Below, piece after piece: positions 24,801 to 34,200 of a stretch of DNA of 64,000 nucleotides. How positions within the stretch are numbered: position 1 is the stretch's first letter; each line of letters opens with the position of its first letter. The translations under genes were made by a program, and so were the position numbers. Source of the DNA: Rhodocyclales bacterium (lineage in GTDB: Bacteria; Pseudomonadota; Gammaproteobacteria; Burkholderiales; Rhodocyclaceae); the NCBI GenBank assembly GCA_028292505.1, contig JAQGMF010000010.1, forward strand, positions 124,001-188,000, given 5' to 3'. The notes under the pieces are model-generated. The model was not told where the DNA came from. It searched no databases and worked only from the letters and a program-made list of their open reading frames with translations.

Positions 24801-27409
24801 CCGCGAATCTCCACGTCGGGCGTGATCGGGTGGTGCAGCGGGTCCGCTGCGGGGCCTGCGGGCGCTGCAGGCGTGTCCATACCCGGAAAGGACATCTGTT
24901 CCTCGCCATGCGCTGGCGCCGCGGCTGCCGCCGGCATTGCCGGTTCGGGCACTGCCGGAGCCGGCGTCTCGGCAGGCGCCGGATGTGTCGGCGCGAGCGG
25001 ATCGGCCGGTGCGGGCACGGTTGGCGCAAGCGGGTCGGCCGCTGGCACCGTGGGCGCCAATGGATCGGCTGCGGGTTCGGTGGGTGCGCGCGAGGGCGAT
25101 GTTGCGGGCTCCGATGGCGTCTGCATCGGCGGTGCCGGTTCCGTCGGCGCGTGCGGGCTTACCTCTGGTTGCCAATTGGGTAACTCGGGACCGTAGTCGG
25201 GTGTCGGTTCGATGTTCGGCAAGCGCGGCGCGCCGGGAATCTCCGGCATGCCACCGGGGCCTTCGGGCAGCGCCGTGGGCGCGTGCGGATCGACGGGCGT
25301 CGATGTGCCTTCAGGCACTTGCGAAGGCGCGGCAGGCGCCGGCTCGGTCGGTGCGTGCGGGCTTACTTCGGGATGCCAATTGGGTAACTCGGGACCGTAG
25401 TCGGGTGTCGGTTCGAAGTTCGGCAGGCGCGGCGGACCGGGAATCTCCGGCATGCCACCGGGCCCTTCGGGGATCGCCGTCGGTGCGTGCGGATCGACCG
25501 GCGCAGGTGCGGGTACGGTGGGCGCATGGGGATCGACGGGTGCCGGCGCGGGTTGTGTCGGCGCATGCGGATCGACTGGCGCAGGCACCGTCGGTGCATG
25601 CGGGTCCACCGGTGCTGGTCCCGGTACGGTAGGCGCATGGGGATCTACCGGCGCCGGGGCTGGCACTGTCGGCGCGTGAGGATCGACAGGGGCCGGTGCA
25701 GGAACCGTGGGGGCGTGGGGGTCCACCGGTGCGGGTGCGGGAACCGTCGGCGCGTGCGGGTCTATCGGCGCAGGCGCCGGCACTGTCGGTGCATTGGGAT
25801 CGACCGGCGCAGGGGCAGGCACACCGGGCGCCGGTTCTGGCGCGGGCATGCCAGGAGCATGTGGGTCGATTTCCGGCGCCGCTGGTGACTGCCGTGCAGC
25901 AGGTGGTTCCTCGAAGCGCACCACCGGCCCCTCACCTGCGGGGGGTGGCGTCTCGTGCGGTGGCGGTGGATGCTCATCGACCGGGGCTGGATGCGCGCCG
26001 ACGTTGGCGACGTGGCTGCCGGCCAGTGCGCCGAGCGCGCCGCCGGCCTGTGCTGCGGCGGCGGAAATCTGGTGACCCTGCGCCTCGACTTCGCGCGGAT
26101 CGGCCTGCGAGGTGAAGGCATGCAGCGCGCGGAACAGCGCCACGGCCGGTTGCAGGATGCCGGCATTGACGCCATCGAGAACGGTCGTCACCTCCATGAT
26201 GCCGACGGAAATTTCCTCGCATGTCGCCACCACCTCCGCGGCGGCGATGGCCAGTGGCGCGCCGGCGCCGAGCGTGACGATGGCGACGACGGTGGCGCCG
26301 GCCGTGATGGCAATCGCCGCGATCTGCACGATGCCGACGATGCCGTTGATAGTATTGAGCACGCCGGACACGAGCTGGACGATGGCCGAGATGGCATCGA
26401 TGGAATTTGCCAAGGTCTCGTAGGTATCGTTGCCCTCGCCGAATTTGCCGATGGCGCTGGTCGTGGCGTCCCAGCCTTCGATGAGGCCATGCAGGGCCAT
26501 CGCACCGCCGATGACCGGACCGATGGCGGGCACTGCGCGCGTCGCCAGACCGATTGCCAGGCCCATGCCGAAGCCCGATGCGGCGCCGCTGAGAAAACCG
26601 CTGCCTGCCGCTTCGGCGACGAAGGCGGCGCGATCCTGCGAACCGGCCGTACCCACATGTCCTAAAGCGCCAGCCCAGCGCTGATGCTCGGCAAGCTCGG
26701 TGTCGATGAGCACGATCTGACCCGTACCGAGCACATCCACACCGCTGCTGGCCGCGCCGGCGCCGCCCGCTGGCGTTGCGGCACCGCCGTCGTCGGGCGT
26801 ACTGCCACCACCGCCGCCGCCACCGGAACTGCCTCCTCCGCCACCACCACCATCGGCACTTTCCGGCGCAGCGCCTTCCGCGCCGCCACCACCGCCTTCG
26901 GCACCACCCGCTCCACCACCGCCCCCTCCACCGCCACCTCCACCTCCCGCACCACCTTCGCCACCACCGCCACCGTCCTGCGCGGGTTTGGCGTCGGCGG
27001 CTTGCGATGCGGGTTCAGCGGCGGCTGCCGGCGGGGGCTGACTACCTGCCTGGCGGCTGGCGGGCTCGGCCGTCGCCGGTGGTGGCGCCGCCCGTTCTTC
27101 TTCGCTCGGTGTTTCCGTCGTGTGCGGCGCGGTGGCCGGTTCGCTGCTGCCTTGTGAGGCGGCATCCGCGCTGGTGGACGCTGCAGAGGCACGCGCCGCG
27201 TGCAACACGCTGGCGGTCTGCTCCTGCGCATGGTCGGTGGCCTTGGGGTCGAGATAGCGCGGCATGCCTTCGCCGAATGCGCTCTCCTCTTCGGGCGTGG
27301 TGCTGGTCGGCGCAGCGCGTTCAGTGTCGCTCTGCGCGCGCGGCGTCGAATCCGGGCCGGCCTCCGGCGCGGGGCGCGCAGGCAGCGGCGTAGCGACGGC
27401 GCCGCCCAT
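21863..27409 (-). CDS. Giant 1848-residue multidomain protein, candidate eCIS effector
   Basis: The start at 27409 (MGGAVATPLP) overlaps the ATPase stop as TAATG; the longer frame upstream only mirrors the ATPase gene. Order of parts: disordered Ala/Pro-rich 1-144; poly-Gly 145-202; hydrophobic helical region 250-440 able to form membrane-active helices; Pro-rich repeats of PAPVDPHAPTV type 513-650; two near-identical 55-residue copies at 638-692 and 706-760; a globular segment at 865-1020 containing ISEHVVPGAQVRDAT and YRNATTIVENEAVSARKT, resembling a nuclease-like toxin core; a second globular segment at 1214-1411; a further Pro/Ala linker; and a C-terminal coiled coil 1585-1848 rich in Gln. 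No signal peptide is seen. Its position after the AAA+ ATPase gene is where eCIS payload genes lie. Toxin function is inference. Confidence 0.8.
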   Translation of the reverse strand: MGGAVATPLPARPAPEAGPDSTPRAQSDTERAAPTSTTPEEESAFGEGMPRYLDPKATDHAQEQTASVLHAARASAASTSADAASQGSSEPATAPHTTETPSEEERAAPPPATAEPASRQAGSQPPPAAAAEPASQAADAKPAQDGGGGGEGGAGGGGGGGGGGGGAGGAEGGGGGAEGAAPESADGGGGGGGSSGGGGGGGSTPDDGGAATPAGGAGAASSGVDVLGTGQIVLIDTELAEHQRWAGALGHVGTAGSQDRAAFVAEAAGSGFLSGAASGFGMGLAIGLATRAVPAIGPVIGGAMALHGLIEGWDATTSAIGKFGEGNDTYETLANSIDAISAIVQLVSGVLNTINGIVGIVQIAAIAITAGATVVAIVTLGAGAPLAIAAAEVVATCEEISVGIMEVTTVLDGVNAGILQPAVALFRALHAFTSQADPREVEAQGHQISAAAAQAGGALGALAGSHVANVGAHPAPVDEHPPPPHETPPPAGEGPVVRFEEPPAARQSPAAPEIDPHAPGMPAPEPAPGVPAPAPVDPNAPTVPAPAPIDPHAPTVPAPAPVDPHAPTVPAPAPVDPHAPTVPAPAPVDPHAPTVPGPAPVDPHAPTVPAPVDPHAPTQPAPAPVDPHAPTVPAPAPVDPHAPTAIPEGPGGMPEIPGPPRLPNFEPTPDYGPELPNWHPEVSPHAPTEPAPAAPSQVPEGTSTPVDPHAPTALPEGPGGMPEIPGAPRLPNIEPTPDYGPELPNWQPEVSPHAPTEPAPPMQTPSEPATSPSRAPTEPAADPLAPTVPAADPLAPTVPAPADPLAPTHPAPAETPAPAVPEPAMPAAAAAPAHGEEQMSFPGMDTPAAPAGPAADPLHHPITPDVEIRGEYRDSAISVLDGAKGGPAEVGDIGPHRLQGPRGPDMISEHVVPGAQVRDATVDPAHGNAPDWERSTPPRPNGETSDGRDYRNATTIVENEAVSARKTALDNAETTALQNRGGPQDLNEDMLLPSLQRHQQAVDEAIAAGEITPEQATDPTHRALAAQAEIWGAGGAGGGAKARADADAAGTSAGMPRRADRVRDAEAGRRQARLQGEDIQDIDWTRTFNPELDALPPGTQLDMFGNHQRPNAPEAQQMPLAFPETPNPRQGVLDFEGTARPAPGDAASVPADTSSPPPSAAAHPADTEPVSRMPTASPPETAAQPGAPQQPAAPPAAPPAPPAPAAPVDPGTGMRIETHGAPTGELANMTDADIDAFLHGMDANARSDTFFELPGQHPDTGRGLTALPDARVNPNPNQITYSQNMYFNDIGQVRIANAADVLVGGPRDAGGSVIPDGVGINSAAPRTSIDGAPPGGNVEVRYHSANPGAPAGSYSSQEPTVQVNTPSDRFGWAGNRRAAVAGDEGRYLLPDGRWVTMRGATPAERADAHWPVGASGPAPGGPGPAGGGGAPPPPAAPAAPVAPVAPAAPVAPAAPVAPAPAAPAAPSTPASPPAVTPASAAPPTATPSTTPTSPSAAPPGAAPTSVPTTAPTTATPAGPQPVSWGTRAHQVGELFAPQIFGPGGHAPTVAEQAAAHRGEFTPDNQPKAGVERVNPQYAPPPGTPAQIEAYKAEALSLLASRAQAEQEAQRQDGRAAQCEAQQGPIQQTVADTTAGISAVQAHEQVVAQREAANQAQQQRQQESQGLTAGYPSRAAGLAALSVPLAVWEGFTGFASHLPGAAGAKMTQMNTEARQMQDSFTQMGLQMAGIDTAQPGQQAALQGDAGRLDATTALAGSSTSQLETSKSGAESLQQDNAAAQTDAQQASTVATAQGRQLGDAATQRQEQAKSLAEQMQAWATGHASARQQAIEATKKRLAGEGKKVLEGAA
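25130..25873 (-). repeat. In-frame coding repeats in the giant eCIS protein
   Basis: Residues 513-760 are encoded by tandem 33-nt units (PAPVDPHAPTV and variants), then two 165-nt direct repeats: copy A 25334-25498 and copy B 25130-25294. The encoded copies differ at only a few residues (IPEG/LPEG, GPPR/GAPR, NFEP/NIEP, NWHP/NWQP). Copy number is likely to vary between strains by recombination or slippage. Confidence 0.9.
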
Positions 27410-29394
27410 TACGCCGCCGTGCCGCTGCTGTCGCCGAAGCCCAAGCCGGCCGGTACCTGGCGGCCGAGCTTGCGGCACTCGGCCGCAACGCCGATCAAGA
27501 CATCGGCATAAGTAATCGCGCGCTGCTGGTGACGTGCGCGCGCCGCAGCGGCGAGCACCACGTTGCGGATATGCCCGCCGGCCAGATCGCATTCGCTAGC
27601 GACACGGTTCAGTTCGCCGCCAGACAGCACGTGCGCCTCGCCGAGATGCGCGACCCACAAGGCGCGGCGCTCTTCCGGCGTCGGCTGCGGGAAATCGAGA
27701 ATCACGTCGAGGCGTCGTGTGAAAGCGCTGTCGAAGCGGCTGCGGCTATTGCTGGTGAGAATCGCGATGCCCTCGAATGACTCGATCCGCTGCAACAGGT
27801 AGTTAGTCTGCGCATTGGCAAAGCGGTCGTTCGATTCCTTCACGTCGGTGCGCTTGCCAAACAGCGAGTCAGCCTCGTCGAACAGCAACACCACCTCGGC
27901 ATGTTCAGCGCGCGCGAAAAGCTGCGCCAGATTCTTCTCCGTCTCGCCGATGTACTTGCTGGTGATCGACGCAGCATCGACGCGATACAGCGGCAAACCG
28001 AGCTGCGTGGCCAGCCAGCCGGCCGCCAGCGTCTTGCCGGTGCCGGAAGCGCCGACCAGCAGCGCTCGCACACCGGGCTTGTAGCGGGTGCGCGCCGAAG
28101 GCCCGAGCCCCAATGCCAGGTTCTCGCGCAACTCGCAACGCTGGCGCAACGCTACCAGCGCTTCGCGCAAAATCGGTGAAATGATAAGAGCATTGTCGGC
28201 GATATTCTCGGGCAGCAGCTCGGCCAGCGTGCCGAGTTCCGCAGCAACGCCACTGCGCGCCGCACTGCTGATGTGGCCGCGCGCGATTTGCGGCGCATTG
28301 TCGAGCCCTGCTTGATAGCGCGCCGCATGGCCAAGCTGGCGTATGCGAGCGGCATCGTAACGGTATTGGCGACCGAGCTGCTCGGCCAGCGTCGCATCGG
28401 GTGTGTGCGTGGACCACAATCCGCCGCGCTCGGCGGCATCGGGCAAAGGCACGCGCCAGCTTGCCACGGTGTCGCCATCGCACTCGAAACTGCCGTCGGG
28501 TCCGCAGGCGATCAGCACCGGGCCGAGATAGCCGGGCAACTTCGGCAGCTTGCGCGCGTCGCCCGGCGCCAGCTCCATACACAGCACCGGCACCGCACCG
28601 AGCAAGGCCAGCCACACGCCGACGCCTTTCGGCGGCTCCTGCTCGAACAATGCTATTTGCATGCCAAGTTCATGAGCGATGAGCGCAGCGGCAGTGCGCG
28701 CTTCACGCGGATGACCGCTGCGGATAGCCAGGGCGCCGTTGCCACCGGCGCCGCTCTTCAACGCATGCGCTTGCCGTGCCGTAGCGGCGCGCAGTGAGAG
28801 CACTGCGCTGTCGTGATCGGCACGCTCCAGCTTCACGCCCGGCCAGCGCGAGAACCCATCGCGCAACGCCATCACCAGCGGCAGGGGAACATGCAGGGCC
28901 TGCTCCGGCAAGGGACGGCGCGAGGTTTCGACGTCGCAATCGAGCATCAGCAAACTCGTCTCGCGCGCCGCGCCTTCGAGCAAAGCGTTCAGCGAGGCAT
29001 CCATGCCAAGTGCATTGGCGGCAGCAACGGCCAGGCCCACGGTCGGCCGCGAGTTGCCCACGGGTGCTTGCAACCAGGCAATCACGCGCCCCGCCATCGC
29101 ATCGGTTTCAACTGCGGCGGCCAGCGCTACGGCGATGAGTTCTACAGGCTGCAAACGCAGCGCGGTGGCGAGCGCATGCAGCAGACGATCTTCGTCGGGC
29201 GGCGCGGCGAGCCAAGCTTGCAGCGGATTTGCCACGGCCTCGCAGCGTCTATATTGCGCGTCCAGCCATGCGGCCTCGGCACCGCGTTCAGCCGCAGCGT
29301 CGATGGCGTGCAGTGCAGCCAGCGACAGCACATGCAGAGACGGAGCGGACAACGCTTCGACAGGGCATGTTGCCGGATGAGCCGGCGCGTTCAT
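27409..29394 (-). CDS. AAA+ ATPase of the eCIS (Afp15-like)
   Basis: A 661-residue cytoplasmic ATPase. The N-terminal 400 residues are a helical and alpha/beta region typical of eCIS ATPases. The AAA+ module follows, with Walker A GASGTGKT (448-455), Walker B LLFDEAD (503-509), then TSNSRSRFDSAFTRRLD carrying sensor 1 and arginine fingers. Family members are needed for assembly or cargo loading of the particle, but the exact step is not settled. The ATG at 29394 overlaps the upstream stop as ATGA, and the stop overlaps the start of the giant cargo gene, which suggests joint production. Confidence 0.9.
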   Translation of the reverse strand: MNAPAHPATCPVEALSAPSLHVLSLAALHAIDAAAERGAEAAWLDAQYRRCEAVANPLQAWLAAPPDEDRLLHALATALRLQPVELIAVALAAAVETDAMAGRVIAWLQAPVGNSRPTVGLAVAAANALGMDASLNALLEGAARETSLLMLDCDVETSRRPLPEQALHVPLPLVMALRDGFSRWPGVKLERADHDSAVLSLRAATARQAHALKSGAGGNGALAIRSGHPREARTAAALIAHELGMQIALFEQEPPKGVGVWLALLGAVPVLCMELAPGDARKLPKLPGYLGPVLIACGPDGSFECDGDTVASWRVPLPDAAERGGLWSTHTPDATLAEQLGRQYRYDAARIRQLGHAARYQAGLDNAPQIARGHISSAARSGVAAELGTLAELLPENIADNALIISPILREALVALRQRCELRENLALGLGPSARTRYKPGVRALLVGASGTGKTLAAGWLATQLGLPLYRVDAASITSKYIGETEKNLAQLFARAEHAEVVLLFDEADSLFGKRTDVKESNDRFANAQTNYLLQRIESFEGIAILTSNSRSRFDSAFTRRLDVILDFPQPTPEERRALWVAHLGEAHVLSGGELNRVASECDLAGGHIRNVVLAAAARARHQQRAITYADVLIGVAAECRKLGRQVPAGLGFGDSSGTAA

Positions 29395-31067
29395 TCGGCG
29401 CCCCGCGTGTAGTGGAAACTCACCACCCTGCCCAACCACGACAGCCAGCCAGGATCGATGTCGAGACCGAGGCGCCGCACGCGCATGTCGATGTCATCGA
29501 TGCGAAAATGAATGTCGATGTGCGTCGGTGTACTGTCGATGCGCCCCAAGCGCATCACCAGACTCGCCAGACCGATGCCACCGGCGCGACGTAACCAGCG
29601 GCGTGCGGCAGTGAGCCAGATGAGGGCTTGTTCGTCGGCGTTCGATGCCAGCGCCAACGATTGCGCGAGAGAAGCCGGCGCCCCATTTTCATCAAATGCC
29701 AAAGACGTATTTCGTGGTACGCGAAGCAGTGGGTCCGCCCAGCTCGCTGGCGCTGGCGCCTTGTTCGGCGATGCAATTCTGGTGTCGACCAAACCCGCGA
29801 CCATGCTCCATGCCGGATCTTCGGCAGGCACTTCCAAACGTCGCAGTGCGGCGCGCAGTACGCGTCCTGCAAACTCGCCAGCGTCGTCGCCGGCCCACTC
29901 GATGAGACCGAGCCGCGCAAGCACCGGCAGCAGGAAGAGCAGGCCGCCGCAGTGCGTCGGCGCGAGATAGGGTTGGACGCTGTCAGCCGTAACCGACACC
30001 TTTTTAACGGCATCGAATGCAGCAACAGAGTCGGTCTCTTGTGGCGTGCCACTCTGGATGGGGTCCATCGAAGTTGGCTGCGTGCCGCTGTCGTCGTCCA
30101 CGCGCACGCTCAGCTCCGAATCAAGCGGATTTTCTGATATTCTTTTGTCATTATCCGATTGGGTGTCGCCGTGCATACTGCCCTGCGCATTGGCAACTCG
30201 CTTCCATTCTTCGCGCTGGATCTGCGCCGCAGCCAAAACTGATCGCACTGCGGGCTGCACTGCGCGCACATTTCTCAATACCCGATAGCGTGGTTCGGTA
30301 CTCGCTGCGAGCGCAGAACGCAGCCAATGTGGCAGTTCATACAAGGTCGCATCACTCGCGTCGTGCAGATCGCGCGGCTGCAAGGCAGGCGTGGCGGCTT
30401 CGATATTGCTGCGCGCGGAGTTCGAGTATTTCCGAGCGCTTTCGTCACCAATGCCTTTGTCATTATCGGTCACAGAATGCGCGGCGCTCGCTGGCAACAA
30501 GGCAATCCCGGCTTGCTGCAACAGGCCTTCGGCCTCGGCCTCGGGTATGGCCGCAATGAGTTGGCGTGCAAGACCCGCGTCAACCAGTTTGGCAATCCAG
30601 GCAGGCAGCGCAACCCGCGCTTCGGGCAGCGCCGCCAGTGCGATGGCGATGCATTGCAGATTGCTGGCGACGCCCTCCGCCGCCCGAAACTCGGGCACAG
30701 CCAGCGGCCAGTACCATGCGTCACAAGGCTCGCCCCGTACAAGACGCAAGGCGAGCTGCGTGCGCGCTTCGAGGGCGCTGACGAAATCGACGCAGGTGGC
30801 ATGCTCGGCAGCCGGGGTGCCCCCAGCGATCCATTGCGTACCAAGCTCGGCGATACGCCGCTCTATGATCAACGACAGCGTTTGCGAAGATATGCCGGAT
30901 GCAATGCGGCCGAGTGCCAGCTTGCGCACGACTCGCACGCGCGCACCATCGTCGGGCAATGTCGCACAACGCAACGCGTCTTCGAGTCGCGTAATGACGC
31001 TGCGCACATCGGCCTCGCTGCTGGCTTTGAGCCGCAGGTGACGAACGTGGCGGTCGGGCGCATTCAC
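29391..31067 (-). CDS. eCIS tape-measure-like protein (CIS_TMP/Afp14-like)
   Basis: A 558-residue protein starting at GTG. The N-terminus (HVRHLRLKASSEADVRSVITR) and the C-terminus (RLGLDIDPGWLSWLGRVVSFHY) have the conserved start and end of the eCIS tape-measure-like family, with an inner block HCGGLLFLLPVLARLGL also typical. The middle carries an acidic, low-complexity stretch at about 295-345. A tape-measure role would set tube length. Assignment is by remembered motifs and by position directly before the ATPase gene, so it is less certain than the tube, sheath and baseplate calls. A repeat element separates it from the preceding 1616-aa gene. Confidence 0.65.
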   Translation of the reverse strand: MNAPDRHVRHLRLKASSEADVRSVITRLEDALRCATLPDDGARVRVVRKLALGRIASGISSQTLSLIIERRIAELGTQWIAGGTPAAEHATCVDFVSALEARTQLALRLVRGEPCDAWYWPLAVPEFRAAEGVASNLQCIAIALAALPEARVALPAWIAKLVDAGLARQLIAAIPEAEAEGLLQQAGIALLPASAAHSVTDNDKGIGDESARKYSNSARSNIEAATPALQPRDLHDASDATLYELPHWLRSALAASTEPRYRVLRNVRAVQPAVRSVLAAAQIQREEWKRVANAQGSMHGDTQSDNDKRISENPLDSELSVRVDDDSGTQPTSMDPIQSGTPQETDSVAAFDAVKKVSVTADSVQPYLAPTHCGGLLFLLPVLARLGLIEWAGDDAGEFAGRVLRAALRRLEVPAEDPAWSMVAGLVDTRIASPNKAPAPASWADPLLRVPRNTSLAFDENGAPASLAQSLALASNADEQALIWLTAARRWLRRAGGIGLASLVMRLGRIDSTPTHIDIHFRIDDIDMRVRRLGLDIDPGWLSWLGRVVSFHYTRGAE

Positions 31068-31083
31068 CTGGCGTCCCCGGTTT

Positions 31084-31215
31084 CGTCATCCCGGCGAAGG
31101 CCGGGATCCAGGCTTGGTGGCACGGAACTAGATTCCGGCCTTCGCCGGAATGACGGAAACAAAGTCCTCGGCATTTCTCCGCGGCCCTCTGCGTTCTCTG
31201 CGCCTCTGCGGTAAA
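31084..31215. repeat. Paired inverted repeat, family R variant copy 4, plus CTCTGCG-rich block
   Basis: Inverted arms with cores CCCGGCGAAGGCCGGG and CCGGCCTTCGCCGG span 31084-31155. A direct-repeat block follows (CCGCGGCCCTCTGCGTTCTC, then TGCGCCTCTGCGGTAAAAA) to 31215. The same CTCTGCGTTCTC block flanks copy 6 at 45 kb. The stretch fills most of the 169-nt gap between the 1616-aa and tape-measure-like genes. Confidence 0.85.
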
Positions 31216-31236
31216 AAGCTCTAGTCCACACAATCA

Positions 31237-34200
31237 TCATCTCCCGAACAGCGTCCTCTTGGCGCTGGCCTGATTCAGGCTGACTGCCGCCGTGTCATCG
31301 AAGTGAATGCGTACGTCATTGCCGAGGTCGACCTTGGCCGTCGTGGTGTGGATCACCTGCGCCGAGATTTCCTGCTGGCCGATGTCGGCAACCTGTGCGC
31401 GTGCCACGATGGCATCGCCCTGGTAGATGACGGCCTGCATACCGACGCGCAGCTTGGCCGGTTGCATCACCGTGAGGGGAATGTGGGTGCCGATGACGAC
31501 GCCAGTGATCGGTCGCGCCATGCGCCCGGCGATGATGCGGTCGACCGGCGCATGGCTGGCGAGCAGCAGGCACATGCGTACGATGTCGTTGATGAGCGCG
31601 ACAGCCTGTTGTTGGTTAGGCAGGATTTGCGCGAATAGCCAATCGACATAAGCCTGCATTTCGCGGCGGTCGATGTAGTCGATTTCGGACCAGCGTGGCA
31701 GGTTGGCGAGATTGCGCAGATTCGGCGCGGCATCGAACTCGGAGAGATTGTCAGCCCACTCCAAGCGTAGCAGCGGCGTGATGCCGGAGAATTCGGCATG
31801 CAGACAGGCGACGATGCTGCGCATATTGTCGAGCTCGGCGGCTGCGGCGCGCGCGACATCGGGCCTGCCGTGGCCGCCTTCGGCGAGATCGGCGAACGAG
31901 ATGACGGGCTCCGCCTGCGTGCGAATGCCCTGCCAGGTCGTATTGACGAGGCTGGCGATATTGATACTCTGCACGGCCGTGATGCGTGGCGTGAGCGTGT
32001 CGACCTGACGCGTGGCGATGCGCGTGATCGCGCTGCCGAGTTTGTCGATGCCGGTCACGGCCTTCGCGGTGAGAATCGGCGTGGCGATGCCCGACATGGC
32101 GCGCATCTGCGAGCTTTGCAGGAGGCGCACGAGGTTGTCGACCTTGTCGAGCTGCAGGAGAATCGACGGCGCTTTGACGAACCAGTTGGCCGGTGCCTCG
32201 CGTAATACGCGCAGCATATCGGTCAGTTCGTCAGGCACATCCGGATGCTGGCGCAGGCAGGCGGGCACCGGTGCATTGAGCAAGCCGGGGTCGACCGAAT
32301 GCGTCGGCGTGGTCAGCAGGTTGTCGGTCTGCCGCGGGCGGATGAAGGCGAGGAATTTGACTTCGGTGGCGAGCGTCTGTGCGCGGCGTGCGTTGACGGC
32401 GGCGATGCGGTCGAGCTCTTCAGCCATCAAGGCGCGCGCTACGCTGACGTCATGACGCGCTTCGGACAAATCGTCACCGACGCTGCCAAGTTGCGCGCTT
32501 ATGTCATTGACATTAGCATTGAGTGCGGCGAGCGTTTGCTGGCACAGCGTGACGATGTCGCGGTAATTCTTGATGTGGCCTTCCATGCTGCGCAGGAGCG
32601 CCACGACGTTGTCGGAAAGATCGGTCGTGTCGGAGAAGAAGCCGCCTTCGTCGGTCGCACCGAGCGAGGGCGTCGTCAGCAGTTTGGGGAGTAGCGCGCT
32701 GTCGACCATGAAGTCGGTCAGCGGACGCTGCAGATTGACCACGCGCACGTCGCTGGCAGTTAGCCCGGCGAGAATGCCATCCGTTGCGGCGATGGCGCGC
32801 ACCTGGATCTGGCTGAACAGACCTGGCACCGTGCCGCCGTCTTCGGCGGTCAGCGTTTGCGCGAAATTGAGCACGGCCTGCACGGCCGAGTAGCGCGAAC
32901 CCGTTGCGTAGTCGTGCGCGGTCTTGGCCTTTGGATCGCTGAGGCGCTGCGCGATCGTCGTGGTGCGAATGAAGGCCTGACCCACCAGCGGATCGGCATT
33001 GACCACGTCGATCGGGCTCGGTGTCGATGGCTTGAACAGGATTGGCGCGATCTGGCTCGACACCGCAATATTTTTTATGACGCTGTTATTATTGAAAACC
33101 AGATTGGAGCTTGCGAAACCGCCTAGCGAAGCATTGCTGATGATGGCGTTCTTGCCGAGCGGTGCGGAGAGTTTCTGCGCACGACTCAGGCTGGCGTTAC
33201 TGGCATTGCTCGGTGCCGTGACTTTGTCTGAAGTGAAAGTGAGATTGGAGACGAAGTCGGAGAGCTGCGTCTGAGTCGCCACGGCCGTATCGGCCTTCGC
33301 GATATTGGCCAGGGTCGGCGACACGGCCAGGCGCGAGGCCTCGGTGGTGCCAAGCATGAGCTGACGCACGCGGTAGATGTCGGTCTGCACCTGCAGGAAT
33401 TTATGATCAACGAGATCGTCGGCACGGTCGGCGCGCGACTTGATGTAGTCGGAAAAATCGCTGAGGCCCATCAGGTAGATCTGCGCGCGCTCCTGTGCGC
33501 TGAGCACTTGCAGACTCGGGTGTTCGTAGAGATCGGCCACTGCCTGCACTTGACCCTTGACCGAAGCGGGCGTCGGCGCGCGCATCTGGCGTGCATCGAG
33601 AAAATTCCAGGTGCCTTTTTGCACTGCGCCGGCAGGCAAGGGGGCACCGGCCGTCCACACGCGCTCGGTGACGATACGCCCGTCGGCGCCGGGCACACCC
33701 GCACCGCTTGCACCGAAGGACGCAAGTCCGCCGTACTGCGTGAAGGTGATGCCGGCCAGCTTGAGGGTTTCCAGGCCAAGACTGTGCGCACTGACTTCGA
33801 GGCGCAGCCACTGCCCCGGTTGCGGCAGGCTGCCGGCCTGCACCGGCGGCGGCGCAGTCGGCGCGCCGGCGGCAATCAGGTTCCAGCCCCAATAGGCGCG
33901 GTGGTCCCAGGTGCCGCCCTGCGGCAACCATTGCAGCATGATTTCCTGCGGCGGATTGTCAGGATCGAGATAGACCCAGCAGAACAGTGATTCGCCGGTA
34001 TTCACCTGGAATACAGTGGTGGCGCTATCGAAAAGATGTTGGTGCATGCCATCGGCTGGCGCGTCGTAGTGGCCGCCAAGCGTAGCAGGTAATGTCGATG
34101 GAATATCTGGCAAGACGCCCTCGGTGGGCTCGAATGGCGCCCACAGATCGTTGGCGGTGAGCAGCTCGAAGGCTTCATCGCCCGCCAGTTGCGCGCCAGC

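Noticed and set aside
27410..27592. Upstream extension of the giant protein
   Set aside because: It is an Arg-rich antisense-like reading of the ATPase gene in another frame; the ATG at 27409 with TAATG overlap is better.
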